Under the pieces are notes generated by a model. The model searched no databases, was not told the origin of the DNA, and saw only the letters and a list, made by a program, of their open reading frames with translations. This document shows positions 38,886 through 50,600 of a DNA stretch of 64,000 nt, one piece after another (the first letter of the stretch is position 1; every line of letters starts with the position of its first letter). Position numbers and translations under genes: made by a program. Origin of the DNA: Melanocharis versteri (lineage: Eukaryota; Chordata; Aves; Passeriformes; Melanocharitidae); the NCBI GenBank assembly GCA_013397845.1, contig VZTG01000247.1, forward strand, positions 554,731-618,730, read 5' to 3'.

Positions 38886-40063
38886 AGGCAGAAAGAGAAC
38901 ACATAATAATGTAAGAATACAGAGTAGAGGGATGCTGTGTCTGGAGGAGGTAAAAGTGGTGATCAGGAGGGCTCTCAGTGGTAAAGGAAGAGGCTGAGGT
39001 GCTGTGTGGCTGGAGTGGCAGCAACACCTGCCGAGATGGCAGTGGACAAGGTGCCAGAAAAACGTAGCAAGGGAGAACAATGCTCCTGAGCACATTTTCC
39101 TGATCCCAGGTGGGATCCAAGTCAAAGACACTGTCAGCCAGTGTGACTCTGTGGCCACATGCTGGATGAAAATCTCTGGGTCTCCAGTAAACCTTGCCTC
39201 CTCTGTCCCTCCTCCCACTATCTTGGTGCTTACCAGCCCTCTTCTGCCCAAACCATTTCCTCCTGCTCAGGACCTGCTGCTCCCTGGCCCTGCCAAATTT
39301 CCCCACCCAAAACCCCAAATCCTCAAATATTCACCTCCCAGCAGCCACCATTGTCCCTTTTCTTTTCCTAGACAGCTGAAAACCTGCTCTGATAACGAGT
39401 CTATGGAAAGAGATAGCTTCCAGCTTCACGTCAAAATATTAATGGGCTCAGCCATAGGCAAGGTAAGATGAAAGTAGGACAGGCAGTCAGCAAGTGCCAC
39501 AACCTTAGAAATCTGAATCCACCAGCAGAAATGTGCACTAAAAGCTTCAGCTGTGGTGCCTCAATATGAAGGTGTTAGAAAGAAAGGTTTGCAAATGTTG
39601 GTGTAGCCAAAATCACACTGAAACAGAGCAGGAATAAAATATTTATTTCCTTGACTCCAATAAATTGTCTGCATTAAAATAACACTGACGACTGAAATAG
39701 ATAATCTTACAAATTAGTGGAATTTCATATTTCCACAGAACTAGGTGATACTGTGTCCTGTAATGATACAAATATTCTTATGGGACATGATATCACACTT
39801 AAAACTCTAAATTTTTAAAGGTTTCTCAGTTACTTTATAGCAGCAGAGTGCCTTCAGAATGAACTAGATTTGCTATTCCATCTGAAGAACAAAGAGAAAA
39901 ATTTATAGAAGATCAAACAAATAAAAATACATCGAGAAAGACAGTAAGTGATGTCAACGCACTAAGAAATTAAAAACTTTGCATTAGTGTCTGAGCTTTT
40001 TTGTTGGTACCCAGGTTTTATAAATAATAAACTAAACCGAAATTGTACATATTATAAAGCTGC

Positions 40064-40153
40064 ATTTTTCTGTAGGGGTTCTGGTGACATGTACAAACCA
40101 CGCGAGCTTTACTCCCGTGGCTTATCCATGTCACTAATCCCCCTCTATAAAAG
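40064..40153 (+). ncRNA. Pre-miRNA-like hairpin (candidate)
   Basis: Positions 40,075-40,102 and 40,116-40,142 are imperfect inverted copies around a 13-nt loop. Exact stem blocks are CCACG/CGTGG next to the loop, GTGACATG/CATGTCAC in the middle and GGGG/CCCC further out. Pairing continues weakly to about 40,065 and 40,153 through T-rich/A-rich flanks. Total length of about 90 nt, stem of about 35 positions and small internal mismatches resemble an animal pre-miRNA. I do not recognise the arms as a known miRNA. It could equally be a chance inverted repeat or a decayed palindromic transposon. A TATAAAAG box overlaps the outer right arm at 40,146-40,153. Confidence 0.25.
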
Positions 40154-43064
40154 TAAAGAAGGGAGATGCAGTGGGGAGGGGTGAAACTTGCACGGAGCCA
40201 ATTCCATCTTTTGCCTACATTTGTTTCCACATTACCTGACAAGCCTTGCCCATGTCTTTCCTGGAGTCTGCCTTGGGATGAATGAACTTCTGCAGCAGAG
40301 AAATTTATCTTGTGAAAAATGCTTGTTTTGGGTCATTGGAACTATTTGAGAAATATTTTGCTGAAAAATAGAGGGGAAACTCAACTCAAGTGAAAAACCT
40401 GAGGTGAAGTTTCTTTGTGACTGATAAAGAATGATAATCTCTATTTTGTCTGTGTGGATTTTTTTTTTCTTAAGACTGCTTATAATCAGCTTGGTTCAGT
40501 CTTAAATGCTGCTTGCTTTCTTTTACAAATAATTCCACAAGGCAGAAAAAAAACCCAACAGAGTTCATCACGAAGATCTAATCGTGGTAAAATCCATATA
40601 CTTTTAAATATAACTTTCAAATTAGCCTGTGGCTGAGAAACTATTGTGAGATGATTTCTGTTAGATTTATTTGAAGTAGATCTGAGCACAAAGGAGTCTC
40701 AGGCATTTCTCAGGGAAGGCTGGGGTCTGCATCAGTTGCCCTCACTGTTCCCTGGCCCAAGCACTTACTGGCTTTGGGATGTTCAAACTGTTCAAACTCT
40801 GAAATGCATCCCCCAGATCTATATGTTGTGCAAGAGGATGTCTCCTGAAGTTTTGATCTGGAGAAATGGAAGTTGAGGAGACTTACCATCCACTGTGCAG
40901 CTTGCGGTATGGCATTTTAACTTTTCCTTTAAAACAGATGGGAGTTTTGTTCATGGGGAATCTTCTGGGATGCGGAACCCAGTGGTCCTGCCTCCCAAAT
41001 GATGACAATCTTGCCAGGATCACTGCAGGAGACCCACCCCCTCTCCCCTGCCATGCCTGATACCTTGATCCCAGAGAGCTGGAATGGTGAATCTCCCTTC
41101 TGGCTCTTGCTGGCCTCTTAGAAAATCCCTGGCTTAATCAGAAGGCTTGTTTATGGTACAGCTCCTTGTCTCACAAGTACTACAGATGCCACTTCGCTGC
41201 ACCTAAACTGCTTACGAGACAGCACTCTTATCTAATAAGACATAGCACAGCCATACATATTTATTTATATTTGAACTCTTGCCCTCTGTACTATACTGCA
41301 GGTCATGCATCTGCTCCAACACCACCTTATTAATTTTCTACTACTCTTCTCCATGGTGGCAACAGTGTTTCAAAGCCTGAAAGGAATATTTTCCCTTTTT
41401 TTCACTTTGATCTGTCTCTTTAACTCTTTAGCTGCTGAAAGGAGGGGAGTCTGGGCTTCCCGAGCACGGTATCGCAGCGCTCCTTGTTGGGAATCGGGAC
41501 ACACCCAGGCTCTCCAGACAATGTCACTTCTCCACTTGTGTAACACATTACTGTTCTGTTTTGTACCTTGCTAATTAGAAAGCAGGAAAGAAAAAAATAT
41601 ATTTATATATAAAAGAGCTCCCATCTGACAGACTCAAATTACAAAAGTATTCTGATATAAATTATTTAATCAGTGGGGGAAAAAAAGAAAGTCACAGTAC
41701 TAACTATCATTTCTAGACAGAGTATTAACAACCATTTCTTTCATTGGCTTCTGGTGTCTTATTTTGCGCACCCATCACCAATAAGAAGCTCTTGCATGAT
41801 GCTTACCATAAAATATGACTTTCATCTCTTTGTCTTTGCATTCACTTGCTTCATTTACCTTCCTAATGTATAAAAAGTTTTTAATTTGCCTCCCTCCCTT
41901 CCTCTTCTGTCACTAGCACTCTTGAAAACTTCTGGAAGAAAAAAGTAAAGACTTTAATTCATATATGGGACCCCATTCTGCCAGCCAGATCTGCCAGTCT
42001 TTGAAATACATTCCATGAACAAGGGGTTGTTTGAAGGTGCGATCACAGCTTTATGGCAAGGTTGCAAGCTGGCAATAGGAAACCATTACGAAAAATGTGC
42101 TGATCTCCAAAACCACGTTTCCTATAATGCCCTGTGCGGATGGATGGACAGTGGGAGGCCACAGGCTTTGTCAGGGCAGCGGTTCCCAGCAGCAGAGGGA
42201 AATGTGCTCGGGACCTGAGCTCCTCCTGGGGCAGGAGTGCCCGCATCGGGGGCTTGGTGCCCTCCTTTGCAATGATCACCTTGGGTGCTCTGAGGTTGTG
42301 TCTGCCCTAAAGGGCACAAGTCCAGAGGTCAGGCCCGATGTGTCCAGTCACCTGCTCCGGCCAGTGACTGGATCTAGCCTGTCACCCCAGTGCTCTCCTC
42401 AAGGTGGGCCCATGCCCATGGCCTGTGGATGGCAGCTCGCAGTGCTGTGGTCATTTTTTCTGCCACTCTCTGAAAGTGAAGCCCAGAAGTTTAATAAACC
42501 CCATTGTAAAGGGGCCTTGCATGCCACAGCTTTCACCAAACAACCATTGGTGTTGCCACGAGGCTGAGTCAACCCAAAGGGTGGACAGCACCTCTTCAAT
42601 CTACAAGGAGACTTAGCTTTCTCCCAAAAGACGAGAGGTATCCAAGGACATTGCACAAGAACCTCCTTGGGCATATGTGCTGCTGTGAGGCCAACAAAGC
42701 TGTGTTACACAAAAACAAGGGGCAAATCCCCATAACCACCCACGGGCTGCTGGCAGACTACAGAGCAAGTTTTCTCATCTAAAAACATGAGACCATGAGT
42801 GAAAGGCATTTTAAAAGACCAGGAATGGTAACATGCACCAACACCTGTGTTCATCTGTCAGCTGTTTGTCCCAAATCTGAAGGCTGCTCTGGGATGGGTG
42901 ACCTTGGGGCCCCCCAACTTGAATCAATGCCTGTGTCTGATAGGAGTAGAAATATATGGTTTTCTGGTCACTGTGGTGGGTGAATACATTTCGATTGCCT
43001 GCTGAGAATATACAAAATAAAAATCAGAGAGTAAACTGCTTTTCATTTCACAGTTATGTCACTA

Positions 43065-43096
<32 letters not shown>

Positions 43097-43098
43097 AT
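43065..43098. repeat. (CTGT)n(CT)n microsatellite
   Basis: About five CTGT units pass into CT dinucleotides, then TATATACATATA-type sequence. Confidence 0.9.
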
Positions 43099-43685
43099 AT
43101 ACATATACTGCAGGCTTGGAATCCATATCCTGTTCTTGGATAAACAGCTGAAGCTATTAAGATTTTTGTGGAAATCTTCTGCTTTTCTTCCTATGAGCTG
43201 TTAGTGGGCTAGGGGTGGGGGACAAAGTGCTACCTGGAAAAAAATAGGACTAAGAAGAAATTAAATAAGGCAGGAGGCAGCTGTGTCACAGTGCTCTCTG
43301 GGCACATGAGCACTGTTACATGGCAGGGCTGCTTCCTCTGAAGCTGGGGCAATGCTGGTGCCCACAGACCCAGTGGCGGGGTACAGCCCAAGCAAGACCA
43401 ATGGTTCACACTTGCCAAGCCCTCTGGGGCTGCATTTTTTGCCCAGCTGCACCCCCAGCACCATGAGGGAGGTGTGGAGCCCCAAGCCTTCCCTGCAGCC
43501 CCTGCACCATCGTTTTCCTCATTAGATCTGGCCCATCAGGCCCATCCCTGCAGTGCCGCTGGGAAGGTGATAGTCCCTAGCAAGTGACACAGGCTCTGCA
43601 TTCAATTGCTCTTGCAGGGGGAAAAGGGTCCAGGTGTTTTTTTCCACAGCAGAGCTGCTGCTAATAGCATCCTTTTGCTCCTCTG

Positions 43686-43703
43686 CTCTCTCTCTCTCTC
43701 TTC
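43686..43703. repeat. (CT)n microsatellite
   Basis: Short run of CT dinucleotides. Confidence 0.75.
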
Positions 43704-46694
43704 CTCACTACCACCAGATGCTGGAAGTATGAAATAAAGCTCATTTTTCTGACATAATACATTAAGATCTTGAAAGTTTATGCCACAGCATAGTAAAATG
43801 AAAGCCTCTTGGCACAACAGAGGTGAAGTGTTGCCTGTTTGTGAGCAGGAAGGGAAGTTCCCACTCACGTTATCCCACACGATGCGCAATGGCAACTGGG
43901 GGCTGCCTGCCACCCTCACCCTCCCTGCTACTCCCTCCCGCTCCCCCATCTTGCCCTATGGAGACAAAAAGCCCTATGTTCAGAGGCAGACAAGGTTCAG
44001 GATTTAAGAGAGGTGATTTTTATTCCACCTTACCATGCTGCTCCTTAACCTCAGCCAACATCAGGGGACTGTCTCCCCAGAGGTAGTGCAAGCCGCTCTC
44101 TGGACGAAAGCAGCCTTTGTGCTTCTTCAGCGAGGATGGGGAACAGAAAGCAGCACCTCCTGCTAGCTATGCAGTGAGAATATCAGAAGCAAAGAGCTAC
44201 AACCCCTGGGTTACCCAGGACTGGCTGGGAGAAGCCACTTTCCCTGGTGGGAATTGCTACTTGCGGCTTTTAACCACATAAGTGACATCAGGTTGCCAAA
44301 CCTGCCAGCAAAGACAGCAAAGGTTGCCTCTGGGAAAGAGAGACAACTGGAACAAAATCCTCAGGCTGGTTGGTGGAGGAAAGCTCAGCCTTCATCCACA
44401 CACAGTTGTGTGCTGCTGCTTCATTTTTGCGTACAAACAAAAGTAGTGCCAGTTGCCTGTGTGGGAGTTTTATTGTCTTGCTTGAAAGATACAAGCTGAG
44501 AAGTTAGGGCAATATTAAACATGGTTTGTTTAACAAGGGAGGCTTTAATCTGCTCTAGAGATACTAAATATTTGATTTAGCAGAAGCTTGGACAAATATC
44601 AAAAAACCACATTTTATTCTTTGAATTGCATTTTTCCAAGGAGAAGGTGGGGCCACCTAATGCTAACCACTGGAAAGAGTGGATCCCAAGCATATTAGAT
44701 ATTTGAGAGCAAGAGGGGTTTTTTCCTTAAGAAAATTTTCAACACACATACATAGGTGCAGGGTGAGAAGACCCCCTTTGCCAGATGCCTAATTGACTGG
44801 GTAAGTGTTGAGATGAACATTCCCCTGGAAAAAAAATGGGAAAACAAGTCAAAAAGTCCTATCAAAATAGAGCGTCCACAAGGGAAAAGAGATGAAGCCT
44901 CTGATTCATAAATACAGGGGGAAGGGTATGACACATACTTGTCCTCTCACTGTGCCCATCCCAAAATACTGCTTTGGAATATTTTGATCATCAGGGTGCC
45001 AGTGGATTTTGGTCTGGCCCACTGTGGCTGCTCTTAAATTGGAGCATGTACTGACTGAGTTAAACCAATGGACACTTACTGTGCTGAAGAATGATGTGCT
45101 TTTCTCCAGCCTGACACCGGTGCTAATTAATTTAGAGTAAACAGAAATAAAAATGGGACAAAGTACAGTAAAAGTATCCAGCTTGCAGTGATTTAATGAA
45201 ATCAGTTCACACTCAGATAAAACCAGTGCAACTTAGCACACTGATAAACACCGAGAGAAACTGATTAAATGTCCAAACAAAGGGGTGAAAACATGAAATC
45301 AGTTGGACAGTAAAGAGGGTCAATTTTAAAACAGATTATATTGTCACAGCAGAATTACTTTATTTTCTTTCTTTTTTTCACTGATTTTGTATTGTTTTGG
45401 CTTGGTTTTGGTGTTGTGCTGCTCAGTGTTTCCATCTCAACCTCTCCACTCGATAGAGAAGTCTGGAGTATTTCCTTGTCCTTTTCCCTAGACATTATCA
45501 CTCCTTTCTCTGCATCAGCTGGTACCACCTGCATAGAAGCAAGCAGATCTTAGAGGAGAATCAAATATCCCATGGGCAAACTGGTTTTCTTTGTTTATAA
45601 CACTCTGCCAAGCGCATCTTTAAAGGTGGGGGGGCTTGTTTGTTTGTTTCTTTTTAAAATGCCTTTAAAGCCAAGAACCTCTAAGATTTCCACAGGTTTT
45701 TTTGGCATCTGACTTCTATCCAGCTTCTGCGAATGCAGCTGCCTGCTCTGAAGACATCCAGGCTTCCGTGGCGTGCCGTGCAGACAGATGCTCAACCACC
45801 GGCGCACGCAAACAGAAAATGTGGGTTAGGAGATGGGGACGAGAGTGACCTAGAATGGCTGGAAGCTGAGACTCCCAGACAAGTCAATATATGGACTGCA
45901 GCATCAGCAGGATGAGCACAAACAAGCGATCACAGATTGCTGCTGCACTTTTCGCCAGACTGGAGATCTGCACAGGGAGAAGGAAGAGGTGCCACATTTA
46001 GTGCCACAGGGAGGTGGGAACGGTGACATTCCTGGCATTCTTGGTACAGTCCTTGGGCTGCCAGCCCAAAAGTCCACTCCTGTATGTAAGATGGTGAATG
46101 TGGAGCCCAAAGTCAGAAGGGAGTCAGATGCTGCCCTGAGCTCTCATCAGCTCAGGAATAGCAGTCTCCTCATCTGTGAGGGCAGGTCAGAACTCTGTGC
46201 GGTGATGCAAGAGGGTGAAACCATTCTCACTCCTGTTACCCACACAACGTTACCCCCTTACACCTGGAAAATTGCTTTGCCCTATGCAGCTTCAGCTACT
46301 GGATGATTTTCACCTTTCAGTATCAAGCATGTCATCTTTGACCCTTTTGCCTTTTCTAGGCATCTTTTCAAGGATTGGCAAATTGATCCCAAATGCTGCT
46401 TTTGAAGCACGTTAGGGAGAAGGGAAAAAAAATTATGTGTTTCAGTATACTTATACCAAAATTACCCCTGAGAGAATTAAAACATATATTGTGGTCTCTT
46501 CAGTTTTGCAGCTAAGACTTTAGATTCTTTTGACTGCACCATTTGTTTTATCCAGGTTCTCATCCTGCCCACCAGGCCTGGCACGGCTGGGGATCTTCTG
46601 AACCATTATGGGCCCTTCCTGGCTTATTCCGTCCATGAATCTATTACATGGGCTACTCTTTTTCTGCGTGCAGCTCTTTGGTGATGACAGTGGG

Positions 46695-46778
46695 AGTTTT
46701 GCACACACAGAGTCCATAGAATTCACTGGCAATCCACAGATGCACTTTTTTTTTTTTTTTAATGTGGTATGGAAAAAA
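46695..46778 (+). repeat. Dispersed direct repeat, copy A
   Basis: Starts TTTTGCACACACAGAG, continues through GCAATCCACAGATGCAC, then a T-run, then TGGTATGGAAAA. It matches the block at 47,516-47,610 with about 6 mismatches in the 53 bp before the T-run and again after it. The repeat is interrupted by a poly-T of about 15 bases here and by a TTTA array in copy B. Confidence 0.85.
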
Positions 46779-47515
46779 CTCTTCTTATGAAAACAGATAA
46801 CATCAAGTGCCTGAGGCCTTTGCCCTAGGTGTCTCAAAGGGAAAGGCACTTAAAAAATGTGCAAAGCAGCAGCCCAAACCTCCCACAGTGCTGAAAAGAA
46901 GACTAAATATTCTTAAGGAAATGTTGGGTTGGTTCCAGTTTCTCCAGAAGCACTTACCAAACCCACTTCCACATTTTCGGGCACTGTTTTTGGGAACTCA
47001 GCATTTAGGTACTTTGAATGAAAACAGCATGGTCAGCCGGACCACCTCATGTGAACATTAATTTCTGTTCACTGGACGTGAATCTATTTTCCCTGTGAAA
47101 AAAAACTGTAGTGGCTCCACAGGAGCCGTGTGGAGTCACACTGCTCTGAAGCCAGAGGAGAGTCCAGCCTCTAAGATGCACTTCACTTTGCAAAGCATGT
47201 GCTATTAATTAACCATGAGAAATGGCTGCTCATTTGCTTTTCAGCTACATGAAGATTAAATGTTTCCTAACTCAGCATCAGTCTCAGCTATCTCTCTTCA
47301 GTTTTGCTCCATGAAGCTGTCCACAAAGGATGAGGGAAATCGTGGATGAGTGTGGGCAGCAGGGATAACTGAAATAGAGTGAGCCATGCTGAATAGAGCT
47401 GAAATTTAAGGAGAAACCATCCATATGCCAGAGGAAGAAAATCCATCATATTTCATCAATTCTGAGCAGGTCATCTTCAAAGAGAAGAAGTCTTAGAAAG
47501 TAAAATGGATTATTA
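46779..47515. other. Spacer between direct repeats
   Basis: About 740 bp between the two copies of the direct repeat. I see no open frame of note and no transposon motif. It does not look like the interior of an LTR element. Confidence 0.5.
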
Positions 47516-47610
47516 TTTTGCACACACAGAGACCATGGCATTCATGGGCAATCCACAGAAGCACTTTTTATTTATTTATTTATTTATTTATTTTTATATG
47601 GTATGGAAAA
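47516..47610 (+). repeat. Dispersed direct repeat, copy B
   Basis: Second copy of the block at 46,695-46,778, in the same orientation, about 820 bp downstream. Here the central T-run has become a TTTA array (about 47,567-47,595). Flanking sequence on either side is unrelated to that of copy A. Confidence 0.85.
47567..47595. repeat. (TTTA)n microsatellite
   Basis: About seven TTTA units inside copy B of the direct repeat; copy A has only T at the equivalent place, so the array expanded after duplication. Confidence 0.9.
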
Positions 47611-50600
47611 GAGATCAGCAGCACAGCAGAGGCACCCAGACATGGAGGGGATTTAGATACCGGCAGACCAAAGGGATTCTGATTTCACACTCTGCTGCTC
47701 GTCCACCCTTCCGGCCAACGTGACTTTCTGTCATGGCCTCTTTTCTGTAGTCCTTACACACCTCTTCTCTGAAATGCTGAGGATGACACTGGAGCATCTT
47801 GGGAAATGTGAATAGGAGACATGATATGCAATAGTTTGTAAAAGCATCATATCTTGGATGTGCTGCTTCTAAGAAAAAGGCAGAAATTTTTGCTTGGAGC
47901 CACCTAAGTAATAAATTGATGCAAACAGCACAAATGAGTTCTTGTGTGGTTTGGAAGCCATAAAGACTCTCAACCACTAGACTGGTCCAATTCCTCCTGT
48001 TCTTTGCTTTTGGTCTGGTAAATTGAAAGGCCACCACAGATGTTAGTACCACAAATATTCATGTTCTACTGAGAAATTGAACCTTTTTTATTTGATGATT
48101 TCTTCAAATGAACTTGGCTTTTCACAAGGAAGGAAGACCATCAGGCTTCTGGGAAAGGTTATCAGCTTTTTTAAATAGGCCCCAGTGAAACTTTGCTGTT
48201 TTCCTAGTAAAATATCCACCCTTTTTTTCCTCTCTCTTTTTTTTTTTTAAACGTTTTTCACATGTTACCAAACCTCTCTATCAGGCTGGTATTTCTTCAG
48301 GTAAGGCTATTTCTTGAACTATTCTCCCCTTTTTAATTTTATATATCTTCTCTATATTCCCACTGCCTCACTAGGCCTGTGTGGTGCCCATCAGAGCTAT
48401 GCCCCCCAGTTGCCTCACAGGCAATGTACCGAATCATCAGATGACCAAAGGTCACATTAGCTCCTTAGATATTCAGCTCTTCTCTGTCTGTGGCAGAACT
48501 TGCCTTTGTATGTAGAAGAGCAGAAAACACATAGATGTGGAGGAAAGACACCCATGGGGACCAGTACAGCATCTCTGAGAGGACAGAAAAATATATATAT
48601 ACAATGAGTCTTAGCTGGAATAATTTCCATTGCAAGGAACAAGGGTTTTCTTACGCAGATATAGTGTAAGCAACTTGGAACCCTCTGGTTTTTCGAGTCA
48701 TCTGCATTTCTAGCTAAGGGTTAGAATAAGCTTCTTTTCAGCTTGTAGAGCCTCACAACATTATTGCATTCTCTAGTGAGGAGAATGGCTGGAGGTAGCA
48801 GCTTCCATGAGTAGCACCTACGACAGAAATTTGGAGGTCCGGGAACTGTTTGTTAGATGAAACTTTAAAGCAACCTGATTTAACGGTGCTTCATCTGAGA
48901 CAGGGAAACCTGTATAATTTTATGTCTGCTTGCTGTATGTGGTGAAGTGTTTATGCCCTTAATTCATTTCTCAGGAAATGAACTGGAGAGCTCAAAATCT
49001 CCTGGAATCAGGCTAGCAGCAGTCAATTGGCAAAGTCTCATGAGGTCCATATCCATGTGCTGGGAGAACCCTCCACTGCCCTGCATGAAGTTCCACTGTT
49101 TGTTTTAAGCACTGCTCCCAAAATTTGAGTATTTTCAGTTGCCACTGGCATTAGTGGTAAACAAGGGTGTTCATGATCACCCAGCAGCAGGTTGGTTGAG
49201 AGCAAACAGCAGCAAATATGTAACTTGCAGCCTTTCTGAAGACAAATAAGTGTCATGAGCCGGTTATGTGGAAAACAAGTTGTCCAACCCTGCAAATAGT
49301 TAGACCTCCTGCAATCAGCACAGTAAGACACTTGCTTAATGGGTAAGATGAACTCTTTATTCCAAATAATTATGTTTTGGGTCCTGCTTTTTGGTTTTGA
49401 ATTTCTGAATGACTATGAAAACTCATCTCTGAAAAATGTCTACCACAAAATGAACAAAACCCTCATAACGATTCTAATCCTCCTGTTTAATATGCGCACC
49501 AGAGGGTGCTGTGCTGTGGGTCTGAACAGGAATATTAGCCACTCCAAACTACATTTAGATTGCCAACACAAAGTAAAAGGCAAAATGTCTTCATGTAGAT
49601 TCCTGCCTCCTTTTAAAAGGAAAAAAACATCGTCATTCTAAAACTGCAGCTGAGCAAAAAGGGGGGAAAAGTTAAAAAAAAGAAACAGTGAATTATGTGA
49701 TGTGGTGTTTTTACCAACTGTCTAAATAAAGGTTTAGTGAGTCACTGTGGAAAACAGAAAATCTTTCTTTATTTTAGGAGCTGCAGTTGAAGAGTTTTGT
49801 ATGAAAAATCTTCCCTTAGGTTTGTAACTTAAACATTGCCCATCTGCTCTTGCCTCCCTCGTCTGCATTTACAGTAAATCTGAGATTTCCTTTTTCAAAA
49901 AATACATTAAAAAAAAAAAAAGTACAGATTTGGCCAACAGTGTTTGTAGAGATATAGAGAAATCTAACTGAGGGTGCCAGCATCTAAAATGATGTTTTCC
50001 TTTTGGTGCACACTATGGGCAAGAAGTTTTCTGCTCTGGGCTCTGTGTTGGCTTCAGGTTCCCTGCAGGATTTTCTGGTTTCTGGAAGAGGAGGTGACAT
50101 GGAAGCTTGAATCCTGATTAGGTAGGGTACCTATTTGCCAAATTTTAGGGAAAGAAGAGAAAAATTGGTCTCCCTGGGGTCAGGACCAGAATCCACTGAA
50201 GCTGATGGGAAGATCCCAGGCATCTATGGAGACAGCTGTGTGGTGGAGCAGTGGGAACCTCTGCTCCGTGTCCCCTGGCAAGCTCACTGCCAAATCATGT
50301 GCCTTGCTTGCAGTTACCACGGCTGGAGAGCAGTGCCAATCCCTCAGCACAGAGGGTGTGACGCATATCTCATTACTCTTGCATACTCATGAGTATAATA
50401 AGACACTTTTTTTTTCTTCTTTTCTTAATATACTCTCACACATGAAAGAGGCTTCAGGTCATGGTTTTAAATTAAATCCAGAGTAACTGCACTGGAGACA
50501 ATACATTTTTTCGTGGTGGAAAAACGGGTAGAAATGATAATCGGGCCCTTTAGTGCTATTCTTGAGAGGAAGGGTGGCTGACAAGGCATCACCTCTGGGT

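Larger units (their letters stand above)
36961..46694. other. Intergenic, no gene recognised
   Basis: No credible coding exon. It contains an AT-rich block with a full CRE palindrome at 37.5-37.8 kb, a second AT-rich candidate block at 38.4-38.6 kb, short TG, CTGT and CT microsatellites, and the 40.06-40.15 kb hairpin. Open frames of up to 166 codons show no recognisable domain. Confidence 0.6.

Noticed and set aside
46695..47610. LTR retroelement bounded by the direct repeats
   Set aside because: The repeats lack the TG...CA ends and the size of LTRs, and the 740-bp interior shows no primer-binding site or coding remnant.
46608..47723. Two open frames sharing F-A-H-T-E and G-N-P-Q residues, suggesting a gene family
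   Set aside because: The similarity comes from the duplicated 85-95 bp DNA block. The frames then run into poly-T or TTTA repeat and stop, so this is a DNA repeat and not a protein family.
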